Of a DNA stretch of 64,000 bases, positions 9,209 to 19,197 are shown one piece after another. A model generated the notes under the pieces. That model was not told where the DNA came from. It did no database searches and was given only the letters and a program-made list of their open reading frames with translations. This DNA is from Paenibacillus dauci (lineage in GTDB: Bacteria > Bacillota > Bacilli > Paenibacillales > Paenibacillaceae). Position 1 is the stretch's first letter. Each line of letters opens with the position of its first letter. The stretch is from contig NZ_LAQQ01000005.1 of NCBI RefSeq assembly GCF_000971985.1, forward strand, positions 496,001-560,000, in the 5' to 3' direction. The translations under genes were made by a program, and so were the position numbers.

Positions 9209-9658
9209 TTATTTACCAATTTGTAAAGCCTTGGTAATCATTGCCTTTGAGGCATTTAATGCGGTTACGTTAGCTTCATATGAACGCGAAGCTGATATCA
9301 TGTCCACCATTTCTTTTAGAGTATCGACATTTGGCATTTTCACATATCCGTTTTTGTCAGCATCCGGATGTGTTGGGTTGAATACAAGTTTAAATGGTTC
9401 TTTATCTTCCTGAATCGCTACCGCTTTTACACCATTCACACCATTATTGCCGTTCATTGCCGAATTCAATGCATCCGCAAAACCTGGCTTGTTTGTGGAA
9501 AGTACGACTTCTTTACGACGGTAAGGAACCGCTTCGCCATTCTCGATCTTGGCTCTTGTCGTCTCGGCATTCGCGATATTGGAGGATACGACGTCCATCC
9601 GCAGCCGCTGAGCTGTTAGTGCTGAAGCACTGATATCAAAACTGTTGCTAATTTTCAT
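9209..9658 (-). CDS. flgC: Flagellar proximal rod protein FlgC
   Basis: FlgC is a rod subunit exported by the flagellar type III system. The product starts MKISNSFDISASALTAQRLR, the canonical rod N-terminus. It contains VVSSNIANAETTRA (the S-N-I-A-N-A motif) and ends with the paired C-terminal helix MISASRSYEANVTALNASK plus a short tail. It has 149 residues, in the family range. The ATG follows GGAGGAGCGTAATC and starts two bases after the flgB stop. Confidence 0.96.
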   Translation of the reverse strand: MKISNSFDISASALTAQRLRMDVVSSNIANAETTRAKIENGEAVPYRRKEVVLSTNKPGFADALNSAMNGNNGVNGVKAVAIQEDKEPFKLVFNPTHPDADKNGYVKMPNVDTLKEMVDMISASRSYEANVTALNASKAMITKALQIGK

Positions 9659-9660
9659 GA

Positions 9661-10074
9661 TTACGCTCCTCCGCCCTGTATTGCAGTACGCATCATTTTG
9701 ATCTGGTGATTAACTTGTTCGAGGTAAGCACTATAGCGAAGCTGATTTTCAGCCAGGCTGGTCATTTCGGAATCCATATCTACGTTGTTAAGATTGTTAT
9801 TCATCACTGTGCTGTTATCCGAGGTAATCATGGCCTGAGGAACATCGCCGGTAGAGCCGATTTGGAAATGACGGGGATTGGTAGTTGTACCATGGATAGA
9901 TCCGTCTGTTCCATCCATCTGTGCTTGGAGCATGTTTTCAAAAGAAACGTCGGAACGTTTGAAGTAAGGTGTATCTGCATTGGCAATGTTGTTGGTGATT
10001 ACTTGTTGTCTCAGGTTAGAAGCATTAATAGCACCTTCCAATCTGCGAAATCCCACATCATTCAGCAAATTCAC
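9661..10074 (-). CDS. flgB: Flagellar proximal rod protein FlgB
   Basis: FlgB is a proximal rod subunit and here the first gene of the fla/che operon. It contains the rod motif VITNNIANADTPYFKR and a C-terminal helix with NQLRYSAYLEQVNHQIK. At 137 residues it is normal. The GTG start at 10074 is supported by AGAGGTGACGTGA upstream. The 865-base gap upstream is where the operon promoter must lie. A candidate extended -10 element is annotated about 170 bases upstream. Confidence 0.95.
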   Translation of the reverse strand: MNLLNDVGFRRLEGAINASNLRQQVITNNIANADTPYFKRSDVSFENMLQAQMDGTDGSIHGTTTNPRHFQIGSTGDVPQAMITSDNSTVMNNNLNNVDMDSEMTSLAENQLRYSAYLEQVNHQIKMMRTAIQGGGA

Positions 10075-10243
10075 TCACGTCACCTCTTTCAGTCTGTAAT
10101 TATATTCTGAAATATGAAATTCAATCTCATATTTTTTCATTTCGTACCTTCATTCGACAAACGTTGCATTTTATCGTTTGGTTTACTACATTTCTGCGTC
10201 ATATTTCCTAATGATTTAATACCATAAGTTTCCTAGAGAACCG

Positions 10244-10252
10244 ATTATAACA
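10244..10252 (-). promoter_or_regulatory. Candidate extended -10 promoter for the fla/che operon
   Basis: On the minus strand the sequence TGTTATAAT (TG-T-TATAAT) is a perfect sigma-A extended -10 element. It is oriented toward flgB, about 170 bases from the start codon. No good -35 box lies 16-18 bases upstream, which extended -10 promoters can do without. A separate TTGACA hexamer at 10297-10302 lacks a matching -10. I found no convincing sigma-D promoter in this interval. Confidence 0.4.
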
Positions 10253-10644
10253 CAATGAGAATAAAGGACTATCTTTTAGCGTATGTGCTCGTATTTTGTC
10301 AATTTTTAAATAATTTTTGCCAATTAATATAAGTATTATGACAATTATAGCAGATATTAGTATCAATTAGTTGGGTTTAATGCATTTTAATGGTAATTTT
10401 AATCAATGATTTTGACTATAGTATTGGAGGAAGGATGATACCCAGGACAGTAGTTTCGTCCTGAAAAAATGGCTTTAAATCTTGATTTTTCCATTATCAG
10501 TCATAATTCATGTACCCTATAGCCTAGTGCGGATTACTTACTAGTAGCTGATTTATGGCGATCAAAGTAGCGAACACTTCTATTTTCTGGAAAAAGTTCG
10601 ACTTTTGCTAATCTGAACGTTCTCAGTTCTGGTTTTTATGAGGC

Positions 10645-10666
10645 CATTTGCGCATTTACGCAAATG
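10645..10666. repeat. 8-bp palindrome CATTTGCG-N6-CGCAAATG
   Basis: Perfect inverted repeat with arms at 10645-10652 and 10659-10666 and a six-base loop. Neither side is followed by a T-run, so a protein-binding operator is at least as likely as a terminator. No neighbouring gene explains it. Confidence 0.5.
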
Positions 10667-10816
10667 CAATTATCATAACGTAAACTTTGTAAAAATGCTA
10701 TCCCTATTTCCTTATTACCATTTGATACGCACTCATTGTTATATCGGATTACCTTTTGTAATCGTGTAGTTGTTTTTGTTATATTCATCATACAATTTTC
10801 GCACTTATGAAAACAT

Positions 10817-10863
10817 AGGAAAAAGGCGTTGAACTTGTAAAACAAGCCCCCCACCTTTTTCCT
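10817..10863 (-). terminator. Nested inverted repeat downstream of hslU, probable terminator of hslVU
   Basis: Outer arms AGGAAAAAGG (10817-10826) and CCTTTTTCCT (10854-10863) are perfect complements. Inside them lies a second palindrome, CTTGT-AAA-ACAAG, next to a run of six or seven C. It lies 77 bases beyond the hslU stop in the direction of transcription. The T-rich arm on the minus strand makes a factor-independent terminator plausible, but the classical uninterrupted T-tract after the stem is absent. Confidence 0.5.
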
Positions 10864-10939
10864 AAAAAACGGTATTATTATTCCAGCCTATTCCTAGACG
10901 TCCATCTATTGGCTGATTTTAATAAGGATAATAGACAAA

Positions 10940-12349
10940 TCAGAGAATATACTGGCTTAAATCCCGATCCTGAGCAATATCCTTCAGTTTCTCCTGTACA
11001 TACTGCGGTGTGATAACAAACTGTTCCAGCGTCAATTCAGGAGCCTCAAATGAAAGATCTTCAAGCAGTTTCTCCATAATGGTATGCAAACGACGTGCTC
11101 CAATATTCTCGGTATTCTGATTGACTGTAGCTGCAATACCGGCAATCTCCTCGATAGCCCCTTCGGCAAACTCCAATTCAATGTTCTCGGAACGCAGCAG
11201 ATGAGTATACTGCTGGGTCAGAGCATTTTTGGGTTCTTTTAAAATGCTGACAAAGTCTTCAAGCGTTAGACTCTCCAGTTCTACCCGGATCGGGAAACGT
11301 CCTTGGAGCTCAGGAATCAGATCAGAAGGTTTGGCCGTATGGAAAGCTCCGGCAGCCATAAACAGGATATAATCGGTTTTGACAGCCCCATATTTGGTCA
11401 TTACAGTGGAACCCTCTACAATTGGCAGGATATCGCGCTGTACGCCTTCTCTGGATACATCAGGACCCGATCCACGGCCGGCACTAGCGACTTTATCAAT
11501 CTCGTCAATAAAAATGATTCCGGTCTGCTCTGCACGGCGCAGCGATTCCTGGGTAACATCATCCATATCCAGCAGCTTATTAGCTTCCTGTTGCGTCAGT
11601 ACTTTACGTGCTTCCTTGATCGGCAGTTTGCGCTTTTTCATCCGCTTTGGTAAAAAGCTTCCTAGCATCTCCTGCATATTCATGCCCATTTGATCATTAC
11701 CTTGACCCATGAACATATCCATCATATTAGGTGTGCTGTCTTCCACTTCCACCTCAATAATTTGCTCTTCAAGCTTACCCGACAAAAGTTCAAACCGTAC
11801 CTGACGACGCTTCTCCTGAATAGAGGAATCATCGGTATGATGTTCCACTGGCTCTTCCGGCTGATTATTATTGCCTCCAAACAGCATTTCAAAAGGATTG
11901 CGCTGCATTTTGGATTTGCTGGCCGATGGAACCAATATACGTACAATACGTTCATTGGCTGCTTCTTCGGCTTTGTCTTTCACTTGTTCGGTGCGTTCGA
12001 GCTTCACCATACGGATCGCTGTCTCTACCAGATCACGTACCATGGATTCCACGTCACGCCCTACATAACCGACCTCCGTAAACTTGGTAGCCTCCACTTT
12101 GATAAATGGTGCATGTACCAGCTTGGCAAGTCTGCGGGCAATTTCTGTTTTACCTACACCAGTAGGACCAATCATCAGAATATTTTTGGGTACAATCTCA
12201 TCCTGTACGTCTTCCTCCAACAGGCTGCGGCGATAACGATTACGAAGTGCGACAGCTACAGACTTTTTAGCCTTTTTCTGTCCGACAATATACTTATCCA
12301 ATTCAGCCACAATCTGTCTCGGTGTCAATGCATTATGATCATTATTCAT
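10940..12349 (-). CDS. hslU: ATP-dependent protease ATPase subunit HslU (ClpY)
   Basis: HslU is the AAA+ unfoldase that feeds substrates to the HslV peptidase. Walker A GPTGVGKT is at 61-68. The inserted intermediate domain (~110-240) is Met/Gln/Glu-rich ([20 protein letters not shown]). Walker [11 protein letters not shown], the sensor region [11 protein letters not shown] and the family C-terminus (DLSQYIL), which docks into HslV, are all present. Length is 469 residues, normal for Firmicutes. It starts 86 bp after hslV and forms an operon with it. Unlike B. subtilis, codY does not follow. Confidence 0.97.
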   Translation of the reverse strand: MNNDHNALTPRQIVAELDKYIVGQKKAKKSVAVALRNRYRRSLLEEDVQDEIVPKNILMIGPTGVGKTEIARRLAKLVHAPFIKVEATKFTEVGYVGRDVESMVRDLVETAIRMVKLERTEQVKDKAEEAANERIVRILVPSASKSKMQRNPFEMLFGGNNNQPEEPVEHHTDDSSIQEKRRQVRFELLSGKLEEQIIEVEVEDSTPNMMDMFMGQGNDQMGMNMQEMLGSFLPKRMKKRKLPIKEARKVLTQQEANKLLDMDDVTQESLRRAEQTGIIFIDEIDKVASAGRGSGPDVSREGVQRDILPIVEGSTVMTKYGAVKTDYILFMAAGAFHTAKPSDLIPELQGRFPIRVELESLTLEDFVSILKEPKNALTQQYTHLLRSENIELEFAEGAIEEIAGIAATVNQNTENIGARRLHTIMEKLLEDLSFEAPELTLEQFVITPQYVQEKLKDIAQDRDLSQYIL

Positions 12350-12435
12350 CTTGTTCCCTCCGTATCCATAAATTCAGAAACAAAAACCGGCGCGTACCGC
12401 CCCTGCAAGTAGAGTACGGACCGCACCGGCCAGGC

Positions 12436-12978
12436 TCACAATTCTTCTACGATGATATTATTGTTGGTATATACACAGATCTCGGCAGCAATGTTCAGGG
12501 AAGCTTCAACGATATCCTTGGCTTCAAGATCCTTGGCATGACGCTTGAGCGCGCGTGCTGCCGACAAAGCAAAATTGCCGCCGGAACCAATCGCAATCAC
12601 ATCATCGTCCGGCTCGATAATTTCGCCGCCACCAGAAATAAGCAGAATACCGCTTTTATCCATAACGATCAGCAGCGCTTCCAGTTTGCGAAGCACACGA
12701 TCGGAACGCCACTCCTTGGCAAGCTCGACTGCCGCACGCTGAAGATTGCCATGATGCTCCTCCAGCTTGGCTTCAAACTTCTCAAATAGTGTAATTGCAT
12801 CCGCAACCGAACCTGCGAATCCAGCAAGTACCTGACCACGATAAAGGCGGCGAATTTTCTTGGCATGCTGTTTCATAATTACATTTTGTCCAAAAGTCAC
12901 CTGTCCATCACCGGCAATTGCAGCTTTCCCATTGTGACGTACAGCACATATGGTCGTTGCGTGAAATGAGAGATCCAT
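12436..12978 (-). CDS. hslV: ATP-dependent protease peptidase subunit HslV (ClpQ)
   Basis: HslV is a proteasome-beta-like peptidase that forms a double hexamer capped by HslU. The conserved core is [27 protein letters not shown] and [17 protein letters not shown]. The family's catalytic Thr-Thr pair (ATTICAVRH) is at residues 7-8, not directly after the initiator Met, so a six-residue extension MDLSFH-A precedes it, as in several Firmicute ClpQ proteins. The ATG at 12978 has AGGAGGGG upstream and no closer alternative start exists. Maturation of the N-terminus would need processing. Confidence 0.96.
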   Translation of the reverse strand: MDLSFHATTICAVRHNGKAAIAGDGQVTFGQNVIMKQHAKKIRRLYRGQVLAGFAGSVADAITLFEKFEAKLEEHHGNLQRAAVELAKEWRSDRVLRKLEALLIVMDKSGILLISGGGEIIEPDDDVIAIGSGGNFALSAARALKRHAKDLEAKDIVEASLNIAAEICVYTNNNIIVEEL

Positions 12979-13042
12979 CGTTTCCCCTCCTGTTCATTGT
13001 TTGTCCATATTTTCTGACTGTAAGGCTGACTTGGTCTGTAGC

Positions 13043-13070
13043 ACATGAATACAACAGACTGTATTCATGT
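13043..13070. terminator. 11-bp perfect hairpin between trmFO and hslV
   Basis: Arms ACATGAATACA (13043-13053) and TGTATTCATGT (13060-13070) flank a six-base loop. It lies between the trmFO stop and the hslV start on the minus strand. No T-run follows on the minus strand (next bases GCTAC), so it may be a processing or stability element instead of a terminator. Confidence 0.45.
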
Positions 13071-13114
13071 TAAAAGCATCCATCATGCTCTTAACAGGAT
13101 CTTCAGCTATTCAT

Positions 13115-14464
13115 TTATTCTGCTGGAGTCGGTTCTTGTTCTTGCACTGTTTCTTCCAGCTGGAAAAATTGTCTGATACTATCCAGCGCCTGCTGGGCAA
13201 GCATTTCATTTTTCTCTTTTTTGTTACGGATTTTCTTTTCCGGCTTTGGCAGAAGACCAAAATTGGCATTCATAGGCTGGAAGTGATCGGGATCAGCATG
13301 CGTAATATAATATGCCATACTGCCCAATGTGCTTTCTTGCGGCAGTTGAATCAATTCTTCACCTTTGGCCAGACGGGCTGCATTCATTCCCGCAATCATA
13401 CCGGATGCTGCAGATTCGACATAGCCTTCTACTCCAGTCATTTGACCCGCAAAGAAGATACGCGGCTGACTTTTCAGTTGGTAGGTTGGCTCCAGCAGAC
13501 GCGGAGAGTTAATAAAGGTATTACGATGCATTACACCATAACGAACAAATTCTGCATTTTCCAAACCTGGAATCATGGAAAATACCCGGCGCTGCTCTCC
13601 CCATTTCAAATGCGTCTGGAATCCTACCATGTTGTAGAGCGTACCTGCTGCATTATCCTGACGCAGTTGTACAACAGCGTAAGGAAGTTCTCCTGTATGC
13701 GGATTAACCAGTCCTACAGGCTTCATAGGGCCGAACAAAGCCGTCTGCTTACCACGTCTCATCATAATCTCTATAGGCATACAGCCTTCAAAATAAATCT
13801 CTTTTTCAAACTCTTTGAGCTGAGCTGTCTCTGCGCCTACCAATGCTTCGTAGAATGCATTAAATTCTTCTTCATTCATTGGACAGTTTAGATAAGCTGC
13901 TTCTCCTTTATCGTAACGGGAAGCCAGATATACTTTGCTCATGTCAATCGAATCTTTTTCGATAATGGGTGCTGCTGCATCATAGAAGTAGAAGTATTCT
14001 TCGCCCAGAAGAGACTGAATCTGCTGGGAAAGTGCAGGAGATGTTAAAGGGCCTGTCGCAATTACGACAATACCATCTGTTGGAATCTCCTGTACTTCTT
14101 CATTCAATACGGTTACCAGTGGATGATTATGCAAAGTAGATGTAATCTCTCCTGAGAATCCATCACGGTCTACTGCCAATGCACCGCCAGCCGGCACAGC
14201 ATTACGATCTGCCGAACCGATAACAAGAGAGTTCAGCATACGCATTTCTTCTTTCATAACACCAACCGCATTTGCAAGTGTGTTGGATCGCAGTGAGTTA
14301 CTGCACACCAATTCTGCAAACTGGTTAGTATGGTGCGCCGGTGTTTTTACGACTGGACGCATTTCATATAATGTTACCGGTATACCCTGACTGGCAATCT
14401 GCCATGCAGCCTCGCTACCTGCTAGTCCTGCACCGATCACGGTTACCTTTTGAAATTCTGACAC
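13115..14464 (-). CDS. trmFO: Methylenetetrahydrofolate-tRNA (uracil-5-)-methyltransferase TrmFO
   Basis: TrmFO uses 5,10-methylenetetrahydrofolate and FAD to make m5U54 in the T-loop of tRNA. The N-terminal FAD Rossmann motif [13 protein letters not shown] is at ~9-21. The family blocks [36 protein letters not shown] and [18 protein letters not shown] are all present. The C-terminus is a charged tail ([15 protein letters not shown]). The GTG start at 14464 follows AGGAGGTTTTGAATA. In B. subtilis the codV recombinase gene lies between trmFO and hslV; here it is absent. Confidence 0.97.
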   Translation of the reverse strand: MSEFQKVTVIGAGLAGSEAAWQIASQGIPVTLYEMRPVVKTPAHHTNQFAELVCSNSLRSNTLANAVGVMKEEMRMLNSLVIGSADRNAVPAGGALAVDRDGFSGEITSTLHNHPLVTVLNEEVQEIPTDGIVVIATGPLTSPALSQQIQSLLGEEYFYFYDAAAPIIEKDSIDMSKVYLASRYDKGEAAYLNCPMNEEEFNAFYEALVGAETAQLKEFEKEIYFEGCMPIEIMMRRGKQTALFGPMKPVGLVNPHTGELPYAVVQLRQDNAAGTLYNMVGFQTHLKWGEQRRVFSMIPGLENAEFVRYGVMHRNTFINSPRLLEPTYQLKSQPRIFFAGQMTGVEGYVESAASGMIAGMNAARLAKGEELIQLPQESTLGSMAYYITHADPDHFQPMNANFGLLPKPEKKIRNKKEKNEMLAQQALDSIRQFFQLEETVQEQEPTPAE

Positions 14465-14680
14465 TATTCAAAACCTCCTGCATATTACTGCTGTAAATAA
14501 ACGAAAAGTATAATTCCTATTCGGAAAATAACAGAAACAAAGATATGATTCTTCATCATTTATTTAAAGCTTACTATCTATTAGTATACGCTAAACTGCC
14601 GCCAAATTCTAATGCCTGCAGAGCAGACAGTATGATTAGCAGCAGCATACGATATTTCTGTTACGCAGCAATCAAGCTTA

Positions 14681-16786
14681 TTAATCGAGTTCGACTGCTT
14701 CGTTATCATTTTCTTCAACCATTTCGGTATGGTCACATTTTGTACATTGCAATTTGACGCCCTGTTTGTTCCGTTTCTCTACCATCATCGAGTTGCATAC
14801 AGGACATGGTTTGAGAGAAGGACGATCCCAGGATACAAAATCGCACTCCGGATAACGATCACAACCATAGAACACACGACCTTTTTTACTGCGGCGTTCT
14901 ACGACATGACCTTCATGACAGGTTGGACAAGGTACGCCGATATCTTTGATAATCGGTTTGGTATTCCGACAATCCGGGAATCCTGAACAAGCCAGAAACT
15001 TGCCAAATCGGCCCAGTTTGTATACCATATGCCGACCACATTTGTCACAAATCTCATCTGATACTTCGTCTTCAATCTCAATTTCCTTCATTTCTTCTTC
15101 CGCTACTTCAAGACGCTTCTCAAAGGACTGGTAGAAATCATGAAGTACCTGCACCCAATCTTCCTGTCCTTCTCCCACATGGTCAAGATCCTGCTCCATA
15201 TGTGCCGTAAATTCGGGATCCAGAATTTCAGGGAAAAATTCTTCCATTTGTTCAATAATAAGTTCGCCCAGCTCAGTCGGCATGAACTTTTTCTCTTCAA
15301 TCGCTACATATCCGCGCTTCTGAATTGTCTCCAGTGTAGGAGCATAGGTACTCGGACGTCCAATACCCAGTTCTTCCAGTGTTTTTACGAGACGAGCTTC
15401 TGTATAACGAGGCGGTGGCTGGGTGAAATGCTGCTTGGGTTCAACAGCTTCCTTTTGCAGCTTGTCGCCTTTGGCCAGTGGTGGCAAGAACTTTTCGCCT
15501 TCTTCTTTGCCATCGTCATTACCTTCCACATATACCTTCATAAAGCCGGGGAAGCGTACCTTGGAACCCGCTGCACGGAAATTCGCCGGCCCCGCTGTCA
15601 CATCAACCGATAAAGTATCCAGTACTGCCGAAGCCATCTGACTCGCCGCAAAGCGTTCCCACACCAGCTTGTACAGACGGAACTGATCACGGCTCATATA
15701 TTCTTTCACCGATTCGGGATCGCGTACCGCAGAGGTAGGACGGATCGCTTCGTGGGCATCCTGAGCATTGGCATTCTTTTTGGTATATTGACGGGGTTCT
15801 TCGGGAATAAAATCGGCACCGTAGCGGCCAGTGATATATTCACGAATCTCTTCCTGAGCAGAAACAGCAATACGTGTGGAATCTGTACGCATATAGGTGA
15901 TCAAACCAACTGTACCTTCTTTGCCAAGATCAATTCCTTCATATAACTGCTGAGCCACAGACATCGTCTTGGCTGCGCGGAAGTTCAATTTGCGTGCAGC
16001 TTCCTGCTGCAGGGATGAGGTTGTAAATGGAGCTGCCGGATGGCGCAAACGTTCGCGTTCTTTGATCTCAGTTACTTCAAATGCCGCATCAGCAATTGCT
16101 GCCAGCACTTCATTCACGTCATCTTCACTATGAAGCTCTTTTTTCTCACCATTTAACTGGTTGAATTTCGCTTCAAAAGTAGTACCGTTGATCGTAAGCT
16201 GAGCGGTAATGCTCCAGTATTCTTCCGGTGTAAACTCCGAAATCTCGTTCTCACGGTCAATAATAATTTTTACAGCTACCGATTGTACACGTCCGGCAGA
16301 CAGTCCCTTTTTAACTTTCTTCCATAATAGAGGACTGATTTTGTATCCTACCAGACGATCCAATATACGTCTCGCCTGTTGAGCATTTACAAGGTCCATA
16401 TTAATCTGACGTGGTGTTTTGAAAGCATCCTTGACCGCCTGCTTGGTAATCTCATTAAATACAACGCGGCACATTTCGCCTTCTTGCACATCCAGTGCGT
16501 GAGCCAAATGCCAGGCGATTGCTTCTCCTTCGCGATCCGGGTCAGCCGCCAGATAGACTTTTTTCACTTTTTTTCGTGCATCTTTTAATTCTTTTAGAAC
16601 GGAACCTTTACCACGAATCGTAATATACTTGGGATCAAAATCGTTCTCCACATCTACACCGATCTGACTTTTCGGCAGGTCGCGGACGTGACCCATTGAC
16701 GCTTTGACAATAAATTTGCTGCCCAGGTATTTACCGATTGTCTTCGCTTTTGCTGGTGATTCTACAATCACTAGTGAATCTGCCAT
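14681..16786 (-). CDS. topA: DNA topoisomerase I (type IA)
   Basis: This enzyme relaxes negatively supercoiled DNA through a 5'-phosphotyrosine intermediate. The N-terminal TOPRIM domain has [17 protein letters not shown] (~5-21) and [15 protein letters not shown]. The catalytic tyrosine lies in [12 protein letters not shown]. The C-terminal region carries three CxxC-type zinc ribbons ([27 protein letters not shown] with matching Cys pairs) and an acidic tail. The length of 701 residues is typical. The ATG follows GGGGGACGAACCTG. It lies 41 bases downstream of dprA and is probably cotranscribed. Confidence 0.97.
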   Translation of the reverse strand: MADSLVIVESPAKAKTIGKYLGSKFIVKASMGHVRDLPKSQIGVDVENDFDPKYITIRGKGSVLKELKDARKKVKKVYLAADPDREGEAIAWHLAHALDVQEGEMCRVVFNEITKQAVKDAFKTPRQINMDLVNAQQARRILDRLVGYKISPLLWKKVKKGLSAGRVQSVAVKIIIDRENEISEFTPEEYWSITAQLTINGTTFEAKFNQLNGEKKELHSEDDVNEVLAAIADAAFEVTEIKERERLRHPAAPFTTSSLQQEAARKLNFRAAKTMSVAQQLYEGIDLGKEGTVGLITYMRTDSTRIAVSAQEEIREYITGRYGADFIPEEPRQYTKKNANAQDAHEAIRPTSAVRDPESVKEYMSRDQFRLYKLVWERFAASQMASAVLDTLSVDVTAGPANFRAAGSKVRFPGFMKVYVEGNDDGKEEGEKFLPPLAKGDKLQKEAVEPKQHFTQPPPRYTEARLVKTLEELGIGRPSTYAPTLETIQKRGYVAIEEKKFMPTELGELIIEQMEEFFPEILDPEFTAHMEQDLDHVGEGQEDWVQVLHDFYQSFEKRLEVAEEEMKEIEIEDEVSDEICDKCGRHMVYKLGRFGKFLACSGFPDCRNTKPIIKDIGVPCPTCHEGHVVERRSKKGRVFYGCDRYPECDFVSWDRPSLKPCPVCNSMMVEKRNKQGVKLQCTKCDHTEMVEENDNEAVELD

Positions 16787-16827
16787 CAGGTTCGTCCCCC
16801 TTTCTGTTATTCTATCTATAATTCGTT

Positions 16828-17970
16828 TTATATTAAGGTGTATATTGCACCAGAGCGTTGACCGATCTGTTTTTTTATGATTAAAGATAACAGAACCGTA
16901 TGCAAAAGTCCAAAATCAAACTTCGATTGTACTTGAAGTTCATCGATGTTTGCATCTCCCTGCTCCAATATAAGGTATATCGTTTTTTCATCTTCTGTCA
17001 AATAAGAAATATCTGACAATGCTGTTGAAGAGGGTTCAGGAACTGTGTCAGGATGTCCATTTTCTTCCTTTTTGTATGGTTTATCACACCAATTCAAAAG
17101 AATTGAATCATATTCTTTTGTAATATCATTGGCTTCGGTTACCAGAATAGCTCCTTGTTTGAGCAAGGCCAGTGTACCTTGACTCTTAGGAGAAGTCACG
17201 GGTCCCGGTACTGCGAAAACATCCCTATTGCTGTCCATCGCATAATCTGCAGTAATTAACGATCCGCTGCGTACATCTGCTTCAACGACTACAGAGCCGT
17301 GGGACAGACCGGCAATAATACGATTACGCTGCGGAAACAAGCCGGGAGACGATCGCGTCCCAATCGGATATTCGGATATAATCAATCCACGTTCGGCAAT
17401 GGTATGATACAGCGAACGATTCTCTGGCGGATAAATAACATTAATGCCTGTGCCGAGTACTGCAATTGTATGACCGTGCTTTTGGAGCACTGCTTCATGA
17501 CATACACTATCAATTCCTCTGGCCATACCACTTACTACGGTTATTCCGCGTTCTGCCATATCTCCAGCCAGCAGCTCTGCAACTTTGCGACCGTAGGCAG
17601 TTGGCACTCGGGTACCTACCATACCTATACAAAACGAAGAAAGTAATTCTTGTCTGCCTATCGTATATAGTACCCAGGGTGGTTGAGCGATTTCCTTCAT
17701 TAATATGGGATACGCCTCATCCATAATAGTTATAATCGTTATTCCCTTCTCATGGTAAAGTGATAATCGCTCACGCACATATTCCTCCTGCAATTGGGCA
17801 GGAAGCGACTGTGCAACCTTATCCGGCATGCCCAATCTCCGCCAGCGTCCGGCATCCCAATCCGGCAGTTCGCGCAGATCCGCATGTTGCTGTAGTATAT
17901 CATAGATTCTTTTCCAGCCAATACCGGCTGCCTCGTGTAATCCTATCAGTACAGAACGTTCATCCAACAT
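16828..17970 (-). CDS. dprA: DNA-processing protein DprA
   Basis: DprA loads RecA on single-stranded DNA during transformation. The Rossmann-like core shows [61 protein letters not shown] and [14 protein letters not shown], all DprA hallmarks. An N-terminal HhH-like part (~1-70) and a C-terminal winged-helix (~310-380) are also present. The 380 residues fit the family. A possible promoter (TTGCAA, 17 bases, TTAAAT) lies at 18018-18046. Whether this strain is naturally competent cannot be read from the window. Confidence 0.96.
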   Translation of the reverse strand: MLDERSVLIGLHEAAGIGWKRIYDILQQHADLRELPDWDAGRWRRLGMPDKVAQSLPAQLQEEYVRERLSLYHEKGITIITIMDEAYPILMKEIAQPPWVLYTIGRQELLSSFCIGMVGTRVPTAYGRKVAELLAGDMAERGITVVSGMARGIDSVCHEAVLQKHGHTIAVLGTGINVIYPPENRSLYHTIAERGLIISEYPIGTRSSPGLFPQRNRIIAGLSHGSVVVEADVRSGSLITADYAMDSNRDVFAVPGPVTSPKSQGTLALLKQGAILVTEANDITKEYDSILLNWCDKPYKKEENGHPDTVPEPSSTALSDISYLTEDEKTIYLILEQGDANIDELQVQSKFDFGLLHTVLLSLIIKKQIGQRSGAIYTLI

Positions 17971-18017
17971 TTGTTCCCATTCTCCTCTGTCAGGAGACAG
18001 ACGTGACCATCTACTCC

Positions 18018-18046
18018 ATTTAATCGTATGTTATTTAATATTGCAA
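18018..18046 (-). promoter_or_regulatory. Candidate sigma-A promoter for dprA-topA
   Basis: On the minus strand TTGCAA (18041-18046) and TTAAAT (18018-18023) are separated by 17 bases, about 50 bases upstream of the dprA start. Both boxes deviate from consensus, so this is only a plausible assignment. Confidence 0.35.
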
Positions 18047-18080
18047 GCGTTTACTCTCATATCTCCCGGATAACGCAAAG

Positions 18081-18120
18081 AAGCAACCCCTGTCTCTATA
18101 TAGAGATTCAGAGGTTGCTT
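18081..18120 (-). terminator. Terminator of sucCD
   Basis: Arms AAGCAACC (18081-18088) and GGTTGCTT (18113-18120) enclose a second palindrome CTCTATATAGAG (18094-18105). On the minus strand the stem is followed by a T-rich stretch (TTCTTTGCG). Its place 100 bases after sucD fits a factor-independent terminator. Confidence 0.75.
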
Positions 18121-18221
18121 ACCCTGTCACGAACGATATCCAATTACTGCTATTATAATGAAAAGAAAGACAGAAGTCTATCCCTGTTCAATAGCCGTTG
18201 TAATGGACAGTATTCATTGGA

Positions 18222-19151
18222 TTAGTGAGTTGTGCATTCGCTCAACAAACCGCGCTCTTCCAGTACTTCTACCAGTGTAGAGCCCATTTCGGATGGCGTT
18301 GGAGCAACTTTGACACCGCAGGATTCCAGCTTGGCAATTTTCTCGGCAGCTGTACCTTTACCACCGGAAATGATAGCACCCGCATGACCCATACGTTTCC
18401 CTGGAGGCGCAGTAGCACCACCTATAAAGCCAACGACAGGTTTAGTCATATTTGCCTGAATCCACTCTGCCGCTTCTTCTTCTGCCGTACCGCCGATTTC
18501 TCCGATCATGATCACCGCGCGGGTATCCGGATCTTCATTGAACATTTTGAGAATGTCGATGAATTCGGAACCTTTGACAGGGTCACCACCAATACCTACA
18601 GCGGAAGACTGACCAATACCGCGTGTAGACAACTGATGTACGGCTTCATACGTCAGTGTACCACTGCGTGATACAACCCCTACATAACCCGGCTTGTGAA
18701 TGTAACCTGGCATAATACCAATTTTACATTCGCCTGGTGTAATAACACCCGGGCAGTTAGGTCCGATCAATACGGTCTTTTTACCTTCCATATAACGGGC
18801 AACTTTGACCATATCGAGTACAGGAATACCTTCTGTAATACAGATAACGAGATCAAGATCCGCATCGACTGCTTCCATGATGGAATCGGCCGCAAATGCC
18901 GGTGGAACGTAGATAACACTCGCTGTAGCGCCTGTTTTCTCCTTGGCTTCAACAACCGTGTTAAATACCGGCAAACTCACTGTGGAACCGTCTTCCAGTG
19001 TAATATCCACATTGGTTCCACCCTTGCCTGGTGTTACTCCGCCAACCATTTGAGTGCCATAATCCAGGGCACCTTTGGTGTGAAATAATCCCGTTGAACC
19101 GGTGATACCTTGAGTGATCACTTTTGTGTGCTTATCTACAAGAATACTCAT
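18222..19151 (-). CDS. sucD: Succinyl-CoA synthetase, alpha subunit
   Basis: With SucC it converts succinyl-CoA to succinate in the TCA cycle with substrate-level phosphorylation. The N-terminal CoA-binding fold has [14 protein letters not shown] and GVTPGKGG. The conserved [21 protein letters not shown] block and the active-site histidine in [15 protein letters not shown] are visible. At 309 residues it is slightly longer than the ~300 usual, owing to a short Cys/His-containing tail. The ATG follows ATAGGAGC. It lies 46 bases after sucC in one operon. Confidence 0.97.
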   Translation of the reverse strand: MSILVDKHTKVITQGITGSTGLFHTKGALDYGTQMVGGVTPGKGGTNVDITLEDGSTVSLPVFNTVVEAKEKTGATASVIYVPPAFAADSIMEAVDADLDLVICITEGIPVLDMVKVARYMEGKKTVLIGPNCPGVITPGECKIGIMPGYIHKPGYVGVVSRSGTLTYEAVHQLSTRGIGQSSAVGIGGDPVKGSEFIDILKMFNEDPDTRAVIMIGEIGGTAEEEAAEWIQANMTKPVVGFIGGATAPPGKRMGHAGAIISGGKGTAAEKIAKLESCGVKVAPTPSEMGSTLVEVLEERGLLSECTTH

Positions 19152-19197
19152 TGTCCAGTCACAGCTCCTATCACTTAATTTAGGTACTGGTGTTGTT

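Larger units (their letters stand above)
10075..10939. other. Gene-free AT-rich region between hslU and flgB
   Basis: No convincing coding frame is present on either strand: the longest minus-strand frame is 72 codons, lacks a clear ribosome binding site and has no recognisable motif. In B. subtilis this place holds codY, about 780 bp long, and nothing like a CodY helix-turn-helix or GAF domain is visible. The region holds an extended -10 promoter candidate toward flgB, a nested inverted repeat just beyond hslU (10817-10863), an 8-bp palindrome (10645-10666), and a small hairpin with an upstream plus-strand GGAGGAAGG-ATG (10428-10463). Confidence 0.7.

Noticed and set aside
10741-10748. ATATCGGA, reverse of a sigma-D-like -10 for flgB
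   Set aside because: One mismatch to the -10 and no TAAA at 14-16 bases; the distance to flgB is about 670 bases.
10636-10854. 72-codon minus-strand frame in the hslU-flgB gap
   Set aside because: No ribosome site, no motif and it overlaps two palindromes.
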